From assembly GCF_021129155.1 (NCBI RefSeq), contig NZ_JAJOMC010000002.1, positions 118,188 through 182,187 on the forward strand: a DNA stretch of 64,000 nucleotides, read 5' to 3'. A program made the position numbers and the translations under genes. Below, piece after piece: positions 51,867-60,361 of the stretch (positions are counted from its first letter, which is position 1; each line of letters opens with the position of its first letter). The stretch comes from Arthrobacter sp. AK04 (GTDB lineage Bacteria; Actinomycetota; Actinomycetes; Actinomycetales; Micrococcaceae). The notes beneath the pieces were generated by a model, which was not told the origin of the DNA, made no database searches, and saw nothing but the letters and a program-made list of their open reading frames with translations.

Positions 51867-53132
51867 GTGGGCAACGGATTCGGGGAGAAGCTCCGCGCGG
51901 AGCGTCTCGAACGGGGGCTGACACAGGCGGAACTGGGAAAGGACCTGTACTCCCCTAGCTACATTTCACTACTTGAGACCGGCCGCAGGGAACCTACGGC
52001 GGAGGTCATCGAGGAACTGGCACGAAGACTGGAACTGGCACCCAAGGCGCTGGAGGCTTGGAGCCAGCCTATCTCAGTAAGCGATGCCGAGTACGTCCTC
52101 GCCGGGTTGTACGCCCGGCAGGCCTGGGACCTGAGGGACTATCAGCTGGCGGCCAGCCATGCAGCCACGGCCGCCAAGATAGCCCTCGAAGGCAGGAACA
52201 CCAGCGCCTGGTGGAACATGACGTACATGCAGGCGGAGTGCCTGATCAAGCAGGGCAACTGGCAGGAATGCCAGCGGATCATGCAACACCTGCTGGAGCA
52301 CCCCATGGCCACCGAATCGGCAGGCCTCGCCGTGCGGGCCCGCCAGATGCTCGCAGGCATCGCCCAGGGCCAGGGGCAGCTGAGCGCGGCGGTGGAACAC
52401 GCCATGGAAGCTGTACGGCTGTGTTCGCAGCTGCCGAAGGGTTCCACGCTCATTATCGGCGCCCACCGGGCATTGATCGGTGCACTTGCCGAAAGCGGCC
52501 GCCTCGATGAGGCCTGGAATTACTGCCAGGCCATGATCGACCACGTGGACGAACACTCCATGTCCCAGCTTGCCGGCGAAGTAGCGTGGGTGATCGGCAA
52601 CGTCGCCTTCATGCGGCACGATTACCAGGAGGGCATCAAGCACCACGAACGGGCAGCCCGGCTGCTCTCCCCCGCCAACGACATCGAACTGTGGGCCCGG
52701 TTCAACAAGGCCTCGGCGGCGGTTCGCCTGTCCTCAGGGATCGTTGAACCGGAAACTCTGTCCTCGATCGAACGGGCCGAATTGGCCCTGTCCATCGTAG
52801 GCGGCAACAAATCGGACCAGCTGGAGGTCGCCTTCATCCGCGCCCGCTGGCTGTACCTGACCGGGGATATTGTTGCCGCCGTCGAAAAGCTCCGCGAGAT
52901 CCATGCGGAGCGCGCCAGCCTGGCAAAGCACACCGCCGGTGAAGTGTCGCTGCTGCTGGGCAAGTCACTCAAGGCCGCAGGCGAATCCGAGGAAGCCCTG
53001 GTGCACCTCGAGGAAGCCCAGAAGGCCTTCAGTGCGGCAGGAGCGGCTGACCGCGTCCAGCAGGCAATGGACGCGGTCCTGGAAATAAAACTGGCCCAGC
53101 AGCGCGCGGCAGCCGCTGCCAAAGCCAGCTAG
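51867..53132 (+). CDS. HTH (XRE-type) regulator with TPR-like C-terminal domain
   Basis: A 421-residue regulator. Residues 5-62 are an XRE helix-turn-helix (EKLRAERLERGLTQAELGKD, then SPSYISLLETGRREPT). The remaining 350 residues are all-helical with tetratricopeptide spacing (repeating A--A---A and GRLDEAWNYCQ, GEVAWVIGNVAFMRHDYQEG, GESEEALVHLEEAQKAFSAAG). HTH plus TPR is the domain order of RRNPP regulators (PlcR, Rgg, NprR, AimR), which bind small peptides. GTG 51867 has a perfect AAAGGAGG 7-8 nt upstream; a longer frame upstream runs through the promoter and tRNA terminator and is rejected. It is divergent from the pre-peptide gene and probably controls it. Confidence 0.85.
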   Translation: MGNGFGEKLRAERLERGLTQAELGKDLYSPSYISLLETGRREPTAEVIEELARRLELAPKALEAWSQPISVSDAEYVLAGLYARQAWDLRDYQLAASHAATAAKIALEGRNTSAWWNMTYMQAECLIKQGNWQECQRIMQHLLEHPMATESAGLAVRARQMLAGIAQGQGQLSAAVEHAMEAVRLCSQLPKGSTLIIGAHRALIGALAESGRLDEAWNYCQAMIDHVDEHSMSQLAGEVAWVIGNVAFMRHDYQEGIKHHERAARLLSPANDIELWARFNKASAAVRLSSGIVEPETLSSIERAELALSIVGGNKSDQLEVAFIRARWLYLTGDIVAAVEKLREIHAERASLAKHTAGEVSLLLGKSLKAAGESEEALVHLEEAQKAFSAAGAADRVQQAMDAVLEIKLAQQRAAAAAKAS

Positions 53133-53167
53133 TCACACCACATCCGCCGGGAGCTGCTGGGGCTCCG

Positions 53168-54103
53168 TCAGGCGAAGGCTTTCCCCGTAAGTTTCTCGTA
53201 GGCCTCGACGTAGCGGCCGCGGGTACGGTCCACAACCTCGTTGGGCAGCGCCGGTGGCGGCGTATCCGAGGACTTGTCCCAGCCCGATTCGGACGTCAGC
53301 CAATCGCGCACATACTGTTTGTCGTAGGACGGCTGTGCCTGTCCCGGCTGGTAGGTGGCGGCATCCCAGAAACGTGAAGAATCCGGCGTCAGCACCTCGT
53401 CCCCCAAGGTGATGAGTCCCGAGACCGGGTCGTAGCCAAACTCAACCTTGGTATCCGCCAGGATGATTCCGCGCTCCCGGGCAATTTTCTCGGCGGTGCT
53501 GTAGATCTTGAGCGTCAGCTCGCTCAGGCGCCCGGCAATATCGTCGCCAACCATGGCCACCACGGCGTCGTAGGAGATGTTCTCGTCATGCTCGCCCACC
53601 TCGGCCTTGGCCGACGGCGTGAAGATCGGGCGGTCCAGGCGCGACCCGTCAACCAGGCCCTCCGGCAGCGGAATGCTGCACACTGTCCCCGAGGTTTTGT
53701 ACTCCTGCAGGCCGGTGCCTGTGAGGTAGCCGCGGGCGATGCACTCCACCGGGAACATGTCCAGCTTCTTGCAGATCATGGCGCGGCCCTCCACCTCGGC
53801 CGGAACGCCGTCTTCCACCGTGGAGGCCAGGACGTGGTGGTCCACATCCAGCTGGTCGAACCACCACAGGCTGAGCTGCGTCAGGATGCGTCCCTTGTCC
53901 GGAATCAGGGAGGACAGGACATGGTCAAAGGCGCTGATCCGGTCGCTGGCCACCACCAGCACGCAGTCCTGGCCCATACGCTGCAGGATGGCCTCGTCAG
54001 CCGGCTCGTAGAGGTCCCTGACCTTACCTGAGTAGACGTGCGTCCAGCCGGGAAGTTCGAGGGTCCTGGTGTTGAAACCGCGGGGTGCTGCATCGTTGCT
54101 CAT
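53168..54103 (-). CDS. purC: Phosphoribosylaminoimidazole-succinocarboxamide synthase (SAICAR synthetase)
   Basis: A 311-residue purine-synthesis enzyme that joins CAIR and aspartate with ATP. Family motifs: YSGKVRDLYE, SDRISAFDHVL, IPDKGRILTQLSLWWF, VECIARGYLTGTG and ADTKVEFG. The long actinobacterial/yeast-type form, not the 237-residue E. coli type. ATG 54103 is 1 bp after the purD stop codon, so the two are co-translated. Confidence 0.96.
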   Translation of the reverse strand: MSNDAAPRGFNTRTLELPGWTHVYSGKVRDLYEPADEAILQRMGQDCVLVVASDRISAFDHVLSSLIPDKGRILTQLSLWWFDQLDVDHHVLASTVEDGVPAEVEGRAMICKKLDMFPVECIARGYLTGTGLQEYKTSGTVCSIPLPEGLVDGSRLDRPIFTPSAKAEVGEHDENISYDAVVAMVGDDIAGRLSELTLKIYSTAEKIARERGIILADTKVEFGYDPVSGLITLGDEVLTPDSSRFWDAATYQPGQAQPSYDKQYVRDWLTSESGWDKSSDTPPPALPNEVVDRTRGRYVEAYEKLTGKAFA

Positions 54104-54104
54104 G

Positions 54105-55445
54105 TCAGGCCTTCGTCTTGGTCCCGTGGAGGGATGCGCTGGCAGTGGAGGGGACCTTTATTTCCCCGCGGGCGGCTTTGCCACCGATATCCGTGCGGTA
54201 CTGCGAGCCTTCGAGCTGGACCAGCTCCACGCCGTCGTACGCTTTTTCGCGCGCGTCCACGAGGTCGCTGCCGAGGGCGACGACGGCGAGCACGCGCCCG
54301 CCCGCGGACACCACTTTGCCCTCCTCGTCGAAGGCGGTGCCGGCATGGATGACGTGGACGCCGTCGAGCTCCTCCACCTTCTTGAGCCCGCGGATGCGGT
54401 CCCCGGTGCGGGGAGTATCAGGGTAGTTTTCGGACGCGACGACGACGGCGACGGCAGTTTCCTTGGCCCACCGCAGCTCCTCTGCCTTGTCCAGTTCGCC
54501 CTTGGCGGCTGCCAGCAGCAGGGCGCCGAGGGGGGTTTTGAGCCGAGCCAGTACGGCCTGTGTTTCCGGATCACCAAAGCGGACATTGAATTCGATGACG
54601 CGGGTGCCGCGGGAGGTAAGGGCCAGCCCCACGAACAGCACGCCGACGAACGGGGTGCCGCGGCGGGCCATTTCGTTGACGGTGGGCTGGGCCACGCGCT
54701 CAATGACTTCCTGGACCAGGCCTTCCGGTGCCCACTCGAGCGGAGTGTAGGCGCCCATGCCGCCAGTGTTGGGGCCATCGTCGTTGTCGAAAATCCGTTT
54801 GAAGTCCTGGGCGGGTGAGAGCGCCACGGTGTTGTGCCCGTCGCAGAGGACAAAAAGCGAAACCTCGGGACCGTCCAGGAACTCCTCGATGACCACGGAG
54901 CCGCCGGCATCGAAGCAGGACTGTGCGTGGGCCAGGGCTTCCCCGCGGTCCTTGGTGACCACGACGCCCTTTCCCGCGGCGAGCCCGTCATCCTTCACCA
55001 CGTAGGGTGCCCCGAAGGTGTCCAGGGCGGATTCGGCTTCCTCCGCGTTGGTGGCCACCATGGCCATTGCGGTGGGCACTCCCGCTTCCGCCATGATTTC
55101 CTTGGCGAACGCCTTGGACGCTTCCAGCTGGGCCGCGGCCTTGCTGGGTCCGAACACGGGGATACCGGCCTCACGGACGGCGTCGGATACGCCTGCTGCC
55201 AGCGGCGCCTCGGGGCCGACCACCACCAGGTCAACCGTGAGCTTGGTGGCCAGTGCAGCGACGGCGTCGGGATCGTTGGCGTTGATCTTGTGGGTGGGGA
55301 CCAGTTTGCTGATGCCGGCGTTGCCGGGGGCTGCATGGACCTCGGACACGTTGGGGTCGGCGAGCAGGGAGCGGACAATGGCGTGTTCGCGGCCTCCGGG
55401 GCCAATGACGAGTACCTTCACAGTCTCCAAGGGTACTTTGTGCAC
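54105..55445 (-). CDS. purD: Phosphoribosylamine-glycine ligase (GAR synthetase)
   Basis: A 446-residue ATP-grasp enzyme for the second step of purine synthesis. Motifs: VLVIGPGGREHAI near the start, KDDGLAAGKGVVV, EEFLDGPEVSLFVL, TGGMGAYTP, and EFNVRFGDPETQ. GTG 55445 is preferred because AGGAG is 8 nt upstream; GTG 55421, which begins the conserved VKVLVIG, has only GGAG at 3 nt. First gene of a purD-purC operon and divergent from the molybdoenzyme gene. Confidence 0.95.
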   Translation of the reverse strand: MHKVPLETVKVLVIGPGGREHAIVRSLLADPNVSEVHAAPGNAGISKLVPTHKINANDPDAVAALATKLTVDLVVVGPEAPLAAGVSDAVREAGIPVFGPSKAAAQLEASKAFAKEIMAEAGVPTAMAMVATNAEEAESALDTFGAPYVVKDDGLAAGKGVVVTKDRGEALAHAQSCFDAGGSVVIEEFLDGPEVSLFVLCDGHNTVALSPAQDFKRIFDNDDGPNTGGMGAYTPLEWAPEGLVQEVIERVAQPTVNEMARRGTPFVGVLFVGLALTSRGTRVIEFNVRFGDPETQAVLARLKTPLGALLLAAAKGELDKAEELRWAKETAVAVVVASENYPDTPRTGDRIRGLKKVEELDGVHVIHAGTAFDEEGKVVSAGGRVLAVVALGSDLVDAREKAYDGVELVQLEGSQYRTDIGGKAARGEIKVPSTASASLHGTKTKA

Positions 55446-55532
55446 CCTGCAGGCTCCTAAGCTGTGTCACGGCCAGTGCCGCGGCGGCGCCGCGGCGACA
55501 ATCCCGGACCCTGTCCGCTCCGAATACCGTTC

Positions 55533-57140
55533 ATGGAGAAGCTGAAGAACTGGTTCCGGGGACCCACTGCTATGGCGGCGCTGGCAGGCGTGGTGGCGGC
55601 CGCCGTCGTCCTTGCCGTGGCCGAACTGCTCGGGGCCTTCTTCACCGCCCGCGCAACGCCGGTGATCGCCCTGGGATCGACCTTCATCGACTTCACGCCC
55701 TCCTGGCTGAAGGACTTCGCCATCGCCACGTTCGGCACCAATGACAAAGTTGCGCTCTTTGTGGGCATGGGCCTGACCATTGCAGTGCTGGCATGCGTGC
55801 TGGGGGTGGTGGCCCACCGCAAATGGGCGCTGGGTGTCCTTGGCGTCCTGTTCATGGGCGCCGTCATCGTGGCCAGCGTGGTGACCCGCGCCGGCGTGGG
55901 GGCATTTGAAGCGCTGCCCACGGTTGTGGGAACCCTCGCCGGACTACTGGCGCTGCGGTTCCTGGTCAACAGGCTGCCGGCAACGAAGGCGTGGCCGGAA
56001 GCGCCGGCCGGTTCCGCCGTCGATGACTCTCCTGATGTGGCGGCCGTGCCGGGCACGACGCCCCGCGCCGCAACCAGCCGCCGCCGGTTTTTCGCGGCAG
56101 CTGGAATCACCGCAGCCGCAGCCGGCCTGGCCGCAACCGGCGGACGGCTGCTGGGCGCTGCACGCAGCAATATCCTCCAGGCGCGGGATGCCCTGCAGCT
56201 GCCAGCGCCCGCCAAGGCGGCGCCGCCCGTCCCTGCCGGAGTCCAGTCTCCGGTGCCCGGGGTGCAGCCATGGGTGACGCCGAACGGCGATTTCTACCGC
56301 ATCGACACCGCACTCAGCGTGCCGGAAATAGACGTGGCGGACTGGGAGCTCCGCGTCCACGGCATGGTTGAGGAGGAAATCCGGCTCACCTTCCAGGACC
56401 TGCTCGACGCCGACCTGATCGAGTCCCATGTGACGCTCACCTGTGTGTCCAACCCCGTGGGCGGCAACCTCGCCGGCAACGCCAAATGGCTGGGGTTCCC
56501 CCTCCGGGAGGTTCTCAAGCGCGCGCGGCCCAAGGCAGGCGCGGACATGGTCCTCTCCACGTCGATTGACGGCTTCAGCGCCTCAACGCCACTGGAGGTG
56601 CTGCAGGATGACAGGGACGCAATGCTGGCGATCGGCATGAACGGCGAGCCGCTCCCGCTGGAGCACGGCTACCCGGTGCGGATGGTGGTCCCTGGCCTGT
56701 ACGGATTCGTGTCCGCCACCAAGTGGGTGGTGGACCTGGAGGTCACCCGGTTCGCTGACAGCAAGGCGTACTGGACCGAGCGGGGCTGGTCCGAACGCGG
56801 CCCCATCAAAACCATGGCCCGGGTGGACGTGCCCAAGTCCTTCGCCAAAGTACCAGCCGGGAAGGTCGCCGTGGGCGGCACCGCCTGGGCACAGACCCGG
56901 GGCATCACCAAGGTTGAAATCCAGGTGGACGACGGCGACTGGATGGAGGCCGAGCTTTCCACGGAGGCGTCCCTGGTCACCTGGCGGCAATGGTCCTACC
57001 AGTGGGACGCCGCTCCCGGGCAGCATTACATCAAGGTCCGGGCCACCGACGGCACCGGCGAGGTGCAGACGGACCAGCGCGCGGACCCCGTGCCCGACGG
57101 CGCATCCGGCTGGCAGTCCGTGATGGTCACGGTGGAGTAA
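55533..57140 (+). CDS. Sulfite-oxidase-fold molybdopterin oxidoreductase fused to an N-terminal membrane domain
   Basis: A 535-residue protein. Four to five hydrophobic segments cover residues 10-145. A Tat-like signal (SRRRFF at 182-187 followed by a hydrophobic helix) then precedes a SUOX/YedY-type Mo-cofactor domain (about 240-430) with the probable molybdenum-ligating Cys304 in LTCVSNPVGGN and GYPVRMVVPGLYG. The C-terminal 100 residues are a dimerisation-type Ig fold. ATG 55533 is the start where the membrane domain begins. A Tat motif after several TM helices is unusual. Substrate unknown. Confidence 0.87.
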   Translation: MEKLKNWFRGPTAMAALAGVVAAAVVLAVAELLGAFFTARATPVIALGSTFIDFTPSWLKDFAIATFGTNDKVALFVGMGLTIAVLACVLGVVAHRKWALGVLGVLFMGAVIVASVVTRAGVGAFEALPTVVGTLAGLLALRFLVNRLPATKAWPEAPAGSAVDDSPDVAAVPGTTPRAATSRRRFFAAAGITAAAAGLAATGGRLLGAARSNILQARDALQLPAPAKAAPPVPAGVQSPVPGVQPWVTPNGDFYRIDTALSVPEIDVADWELRVHGMVEEEIRLTFQDLLDADLIESHVTLTCVSNPVGGNLAGNAKWLGFPLREVLKRARPKAGADMVLSTSIDGFSASTPLEVLQDDRDAMLAIGMNGEPLPLEHGYPVRMVVPGLYGFVSATKWVVDLEVTRFADSKAYWTERGWSERGPIKTMARVDVPKSFAKVPAGKVAVGGTAWAQTRGITKVEIQVDDGDWMEAELSTEASLVTWRQWSYQWDAAPGQHYIKVRATDGTGEVQTDQRADPVPDGASGWQSVMVTVE

Positions 57141-57164
57141 CGCGGGATTCAGTGGGGCGACCCA

Positions 57165-57170
57165 TAGACT
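57165..57170 (+). promoter_or_regulatory. -10 box of a likely leaderless asparaginase transcript
   Basis: TAGACT is 6 nt before ATG 57177; no ribosome binding site is present. Confidence 0.55.
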
Positions 57171-57176
57171 GGCAGC

Positions 57177-58193
57177 ATGCCCCACAACCCCCATGCCACC
57201 TTTACCGTGGACTCCGCCGTGGAACTGGCCGTCGTCGAACGCAGCGGCTTTGTGGAATCCCGGCACATCGGCTCGGCCGTCCTCCTTGCGGCGGACGGGT
57301 CGGTAGTCACTGAACTGGGCGACATCAACACGCCCATCCTTGCCAGGTCCACGCTCAAGCCGTTCCAAACCCTCGCGTCCATGCAGTCCGGCGTCCCTTT
57401 GCGGGGTGCACAGGTGGCTGTTGCCTGCGGAAGCCACACCGGTTCACTGGACCACATGGACGTGGTGGCAGGAATGCTCAAAGCCGCCGGCGTCCGCGAG
57501 GACCAGCTTCAGTGCCCGGAGGCCTGGCCGCAGGACGAGACGGCCCGCACCTGGCTGGTCCGCTCCGAAAAGGGGAAGTCCAGGTTGGCGTTCAACTGCT
57601 CCGGCAAGCACGCGGCGTTCCTCTGGGCCTGCACGGAAAACGGCTGGGACACACACAGCTACCTGGAACCCAACCACCCCCTGCAGCAGCGCGTCCGTAC
57701 CGTGGTGGAGGAATACACCGGCGAGAAAATTGCGCACCTGGGCATCGACGGCTGCGGCGCGCCGGTTGCCGCGGTATCCCTCAAGGGACTTGCCCGGGGG
57801 TATTCGCAGCTGGCAAAGGCGCCGGGCGACCAGAGCTTCAGCGCCCGTGCCGCCACCATCGCCACCTCCATGCTGGACTACCCCTGGGCGGTCCAAGGCA
57901 TCGGCGAGGCCAACACGCTGGTCATGGATGAGCTGGGAATCATTGCCAAAATCGGCGCGGAAGGCGTCCTGGCCATGGCAACAGCCCAGGGTGTCTCGGT
58001 GGCCGTGAAGATTCTGGACGGAAACGTGCGCGCCACCTCGTTGGTGGCCCTGACCCTCCTGGCCGCGGCGGGCGCAGTGGATATCCCTGCCGTTGCCGGC
58101 GTCCTGGAGAGGGTGGTTGATCCCGTGCTCGGCGGCGGCCGGCCGGTGGGAAAGATCCGGCTTGGCCCGGCAGTGTCGGCGCTTCTGGACTAG
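57177..58193 (+). CDS. Asparaginase, Rhizobium ReAII-like family
   Basis: A 338-residue amidohydrolase of the asparaginase II family (PF06089 type), unrelated to the E. coli enzymes. Motifs: ARSTLKPFQTLASM with Ser/Lys, ACGSHTG, NCSGKHAAFLWAC and GIDGCGAPVAAV, which hold the proposed catalytic Ser/Lys and zinc-binding Cys. It has no signal peptide, so asparagine cleavage would be cytoplasmic. Downstream lie short tandem repeats that begin at its stop codon. Confidence 0.9.
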   Translation: MPHNPHATFTVDSAVELAVVERSGFVESRHIGSAVLLAADGSVVTELGDINTPILARSTLKPFQTLASMQSGVPLRGAQVAVACGSHTGSLDHMDVVAGMLKAAGVREDQLQCPEAWPQDETARTWLVRSEKGKSRLAFNCSGKHAAFLWACTENGWDTHSYLEPNHPLQQRVRTVVEEYTGEKIAHLGIDGCGAPVAAVSLKGLARGYSQLAKAPGDQSFSARAATIATSMLDYPWAVQGIGEANTLVMDELGIIAKIGAEGVLAMATAQGVSVAVKILDGNVRATSLVALTLLAAAGAVDIPAVAGVLERVVDPVLGGGRPVGKIRLGPAVSALLD

Positions 58194-58261
58194 GTGCTTT
58201 TGGCCTGGTGCTTTTGGTCTGGTGCTTCTGGCCTGGGACTCCCGGCTTGGGACTCCCGGAT
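58192..58261. repeat. 14-bp tandem repeats after the asparaginase gene
   Basis: Five adjacent 14-bp units: three of the type TGGTGCTTTTGGCC (from 58192, 58206 and 58220) and two of the type TGGGACTCCCGGCT (from 58234 and 58248). The last codons of the asparaginase gene (GGCGCTTCTGGAC) resemble a unit, so the array may have grown from the gene end. It lies between convergent genes. Confidence 0.8.
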
Positions 58262-58269
58262 TAAGCGTG

Positions 58270-58641
58270 TCACACGTGCTGGTCCACGATCACCGGGTTG
58301 CCGTCCGGATCAACAACAATGAAGCTCGCCGGCCCCGTTGTTCCTTCCTCCGCTTCGCTGGCGAAACTCACGCCCTTGCCCTGCAGCTCGCGCTGGAGGA
58401 CGCGCACGTCCGTGAAGGACTCCAGCGTCCGCGCGTCCTGGTCCCAGCCAGGGTTGAAGGTCAGGGCGTTCCGCTCCAGCATTCCCTGGAAGAGACCCAC
58501 CACAGCCTGGCCATTTTTCAGGATCAACCAGTTCTGCTCGATGTCACCGGCAAAACGCGTGAATCCAAGCTTTTCGTAGAAGGCCGTTGAAGCGGCGATG
58601 TCCTTGACATTGAGGCTTACTGAGAATGCGCCGAGCTGCAC
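58270..58641 (-). CDS. VOC (glyoxalase/bleomycin-resistance fold) family protein
   Basis: A 123-residue protein with two beta-alpha-beta-beta-beta units: FSVSLNVKDIAASTAFYEKLGF at the start and SFIVVDPDGNPVIVDQH at the end, the typical VOC pattern with terminal metal-ligand positions. GTG 58641 has AAGGAA 7 nt upstream and begins exactly at the domain. Members bind small toxic molecules or act as isomerases; the substrate is unknown. Confidence 0.85.
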   Translation of the reverse strand: MQLGAFSVSLNVKDIAASTAFYEKLGFTRFAGDIEQNWLILKNGQAVVGLFQGMLERNALTFNPGWDQDARTLESFTDVRVLQRELQGKGVSFASEAEEGTTGPASFIVVDPDGNPVIVDQHV

Positions 58642-58766
58642 GGTCTGTTCCTTTTCCTTGTGACGAGGTGCTACAGATCGTACTCCCCCACCCAATTCCG
58701 TCCTGTTCAGTATCCGCGGTACTCTGATTCCCTTTGCCGCTGCATCCCCAGGAAAGGGGCCCAAAC

Positions 58767-59144
58767 ATGGCTGTAGCCCGTCGCCGGATCGACCCCCAGG
58801 AAGGCGCCGCCGCGGTGGAGGCGTGGCGGAAAGCCGCCGGACCGTCGTCGGACGTTCCTCTCCCGCGGACCGTCCTGGCAACGGCGGTGCGCTACACACT
58901 CGAGGAGCTCACCGCGCGGGCGCCGGGCAATTCGGTGGAGGTGCGGGTGCCGCCGTTCGGTGTCACCCAGTGCGTGGAAGGACCGCGGCACACGCGCGGC
59001 ACGCCGCCCAACGTCATAGAGTGCGACGCCGCCACCTGGCTTGCCATGGTCACAGGCCAGTTGGGCTGGGCGGACGCTGTGGCCGCACACAAAGTCACCG
59101 CCTCCGGACTCCGCGCGGACCTCTCGGCACTCCTCCCGCTCTAA
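58767..59144 (+). CDS. Bacterial SCP-2-like (sterol carrier family) protein
   Basis: A 125-residue protein similar to the small actinobacterial sterol-carrier-family protein (SCP_3 type) that often lies near purine genes: VAVARRRIDPQEG start, RVPPFGVTQCVEGPRHTRGTP and the end ATWLAMVTGQLGWADAV. ATG 58767 follows AGGAAAGGGG. No signal peptide. Its role is unknown; purD-purC are 3.3 kb away. A 63-bp palindrome follows the stop codon. Confidence 0.78.
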   Translation: MAVARRRIDPQEGAAAVEAWRKAAGPSSDVPLPRTVLATAVRYTLEELTARAPGNSVEVRVPPFGVTQCVEGPRHTRGTPPNVIECDAATWLAMVTGQLGWADAVAAHKVTASGLRADLSALLPL

Positions 59145-59149
59145 CCCCC

Positions 59150-59212
59150 GAGTTTTTGTCCAGATATGCAGGCTTCCGCGGCCCAAAACCCTGCATATCT
59201 GGACAAAAATTC
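59150..59212. repeat. 63-bp palindromic repeat, copy 2
   Basis: The 22-nt arms (59150-59171 and 59191-59212, outer ends GAGTTTTTGTCCA and TGGACAAAAATTC) are complementary at 21 of 22 positions. Loop 59172-59190. The right arm overlaps the stop codon of the AbiEi/DUF559-type gene. Same length as copies 1 and 3. Confidence 0.85.
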
Positions 59213-60224
59213 ACTGCTGCCAGCCCTGCTTCCGCAATGCCTGCCGGACGCGCGACACCACCCACTCCGGACCGCGTTGCATATCGATCCGGTTGATCTT
59301 CACCTGCCGCCAGCCTGCTTCGAAGACCCGCTGGTCCCGGTAGGAGTCCAGGGCCTGTTGTTCCGGCAAGAGATGGTGCAGGCCCTCGTACTCCAGGCAG
59401 GTCCGGAATCGGGCGCAGCCAAGGTCAGTCCAGACTGGTCTTCCCATAGCATCGTCCACCCGGCAGTTTGGGGAGAACTCAGGAAGACCGGCGTCATCCA
59501 GCATCAGGCGCAGTTTCGATTCCGGAGGCGAGTCGACCCCGATGCGCAGCTGTTCAAGTGCTTCCCTGGCCTTGCGCACTCCGTGGATCCCGTTGGCGCC
59601 TGCCACGAAGTTGCGCAATTCAGGCAGCGGAAGCATCGGGCGCTTTGGCTCACCGAAAGTCCTGGAGTGCTCGCTGACAATGGCATCGCCCGCAACGATG
59701 AGGTCCTCCAACGGCAGGACGGAGCCGAGATCCACCCAGGTCCGGGGCACCGAGGTCAGCCGCAGCCCGTCTATATCGATGAGGTCGCCGTCGCGGACTT
59801 TGAGCCGGTGCCCAGCGATTCCTTTCCGTCGCGGAAGGGTTCCCCCGCCCCGCCTGGATAGATGCAGGAAACGGCCGGGCTCACGGAAATGGGCACCCGA
59901 TTTCTTCCCCCAGGGAGGAGGTTCGACGGCGGCAGTCACGGGGCCGCCGTCGTCAGGCCGAAACTCAGCCCACGGCGGAAGCGGAAGCTTGAGGATCTCG
60001 GCCGCGGTAATAAGGCTCCCGAAGGTGTCGGGGTCCAACCGGGTGTGGGAGCGGACAAGGGCAGCCAGATCCGGAGAGCTCGCTTTCGGCACCCGGATGC
60101 CCCTGCTTGGCCGGTAAAGGTCCGCCGCCTTCAGCCTGCTCGGCGGAATTCCAGCTTTCACCGCTTCCGTAAGGACGAAAGGCCTGTCTTTAATCTCCGG
60201 AGGCAATGGCGAAACTCTTCTCAT
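59211..60224 (-). CDS. AbiEi-type antitoxin-like / DUF559 endonuclease-fold protein
   Basis: A 337-residue protein. The N-terminal region resembles AbiEi-family antitoxin domains (winged-helix-like start PFVLTEAVKAGIPPSRLKAADL followed by RGIRVP). The C-terminal 90 residues resemble DUF559, a Vsr-like PD-(D/E)xK nuclease fold, with WTDLGCARFRTCLEYEGLHH supplying Asp and Glu. No toxin partner is adjacent, so a toxin-antitoxin role is doubtful. ATG 60224 lacks a good ribosome binding site. The gene is bracketed by two copies of the 63-bp palindrome, which could mean that gene and repeats form a unit. Confidence 0.72.
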   Translation of the reverse strand: MRRVSPLPPEIKDRPFVLTEAVKAGIPPSRLKAADLYRPSRGIRVPKASSPDLAALVRSHTRLDPDTFGSLITAAEILKLPLPPWAEFRPDDGGPVTAAVEPPPWGKKSGAHFREPGRFLHLSRRGGGTLPRRKGIAGHRLKVRDGDLIDIDGLRLTSVPRTWVDLGSVLPLEDLIVAGDAIVSEHSRTFGEPKRPMLPLPELRNFVAGANGIHGVRKAREALEQLRIGVDSPPESKLRLMLDDAGLPEFSPNCRVDDAMGRPVWTDLGCARFRTCLEYEGLHHLLPEQQALDSYRDQRVFEAGWRQVKINRIDMQRGPEWVVSRVRQALRKQGWQQ

Positions 60225-60289
60225 GCATCCATTGAGTCACCCATTGACCACGAGTCACGGGTTATCCACAGCCGGATGCCCGGCCATCC

Positions 60290-60352
60290 GAGTTTTTGTC
60301 CATATATGGCGGGTTAGATTCTTCGGAAGTCACCATATGTGGACAAAAACTC
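60290..60352. repeat. 63-bp palindromic repeat, copy 3
   Basis: Arms GAGTTTTTGTCCA (60290-60302) and TGGACAAAAACTC (60340-60352) are perfect; the next bases ATATGG/CCATAT extend the stem with one mismatch. It lies upstream of the AbiEi/DUF559-type gene and 3' of the SDR gene. Confidence 0.85.
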
Positions 60353-60361
60353 GCGGGTTGG

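Noticed and set aside
59211..60224. Complete type IV toxin-antitoxin system
   Set aside because: There is an AbiEi-like N-terminus but no AbiEii-type nucleotidyltransferase toxin gene next to it.
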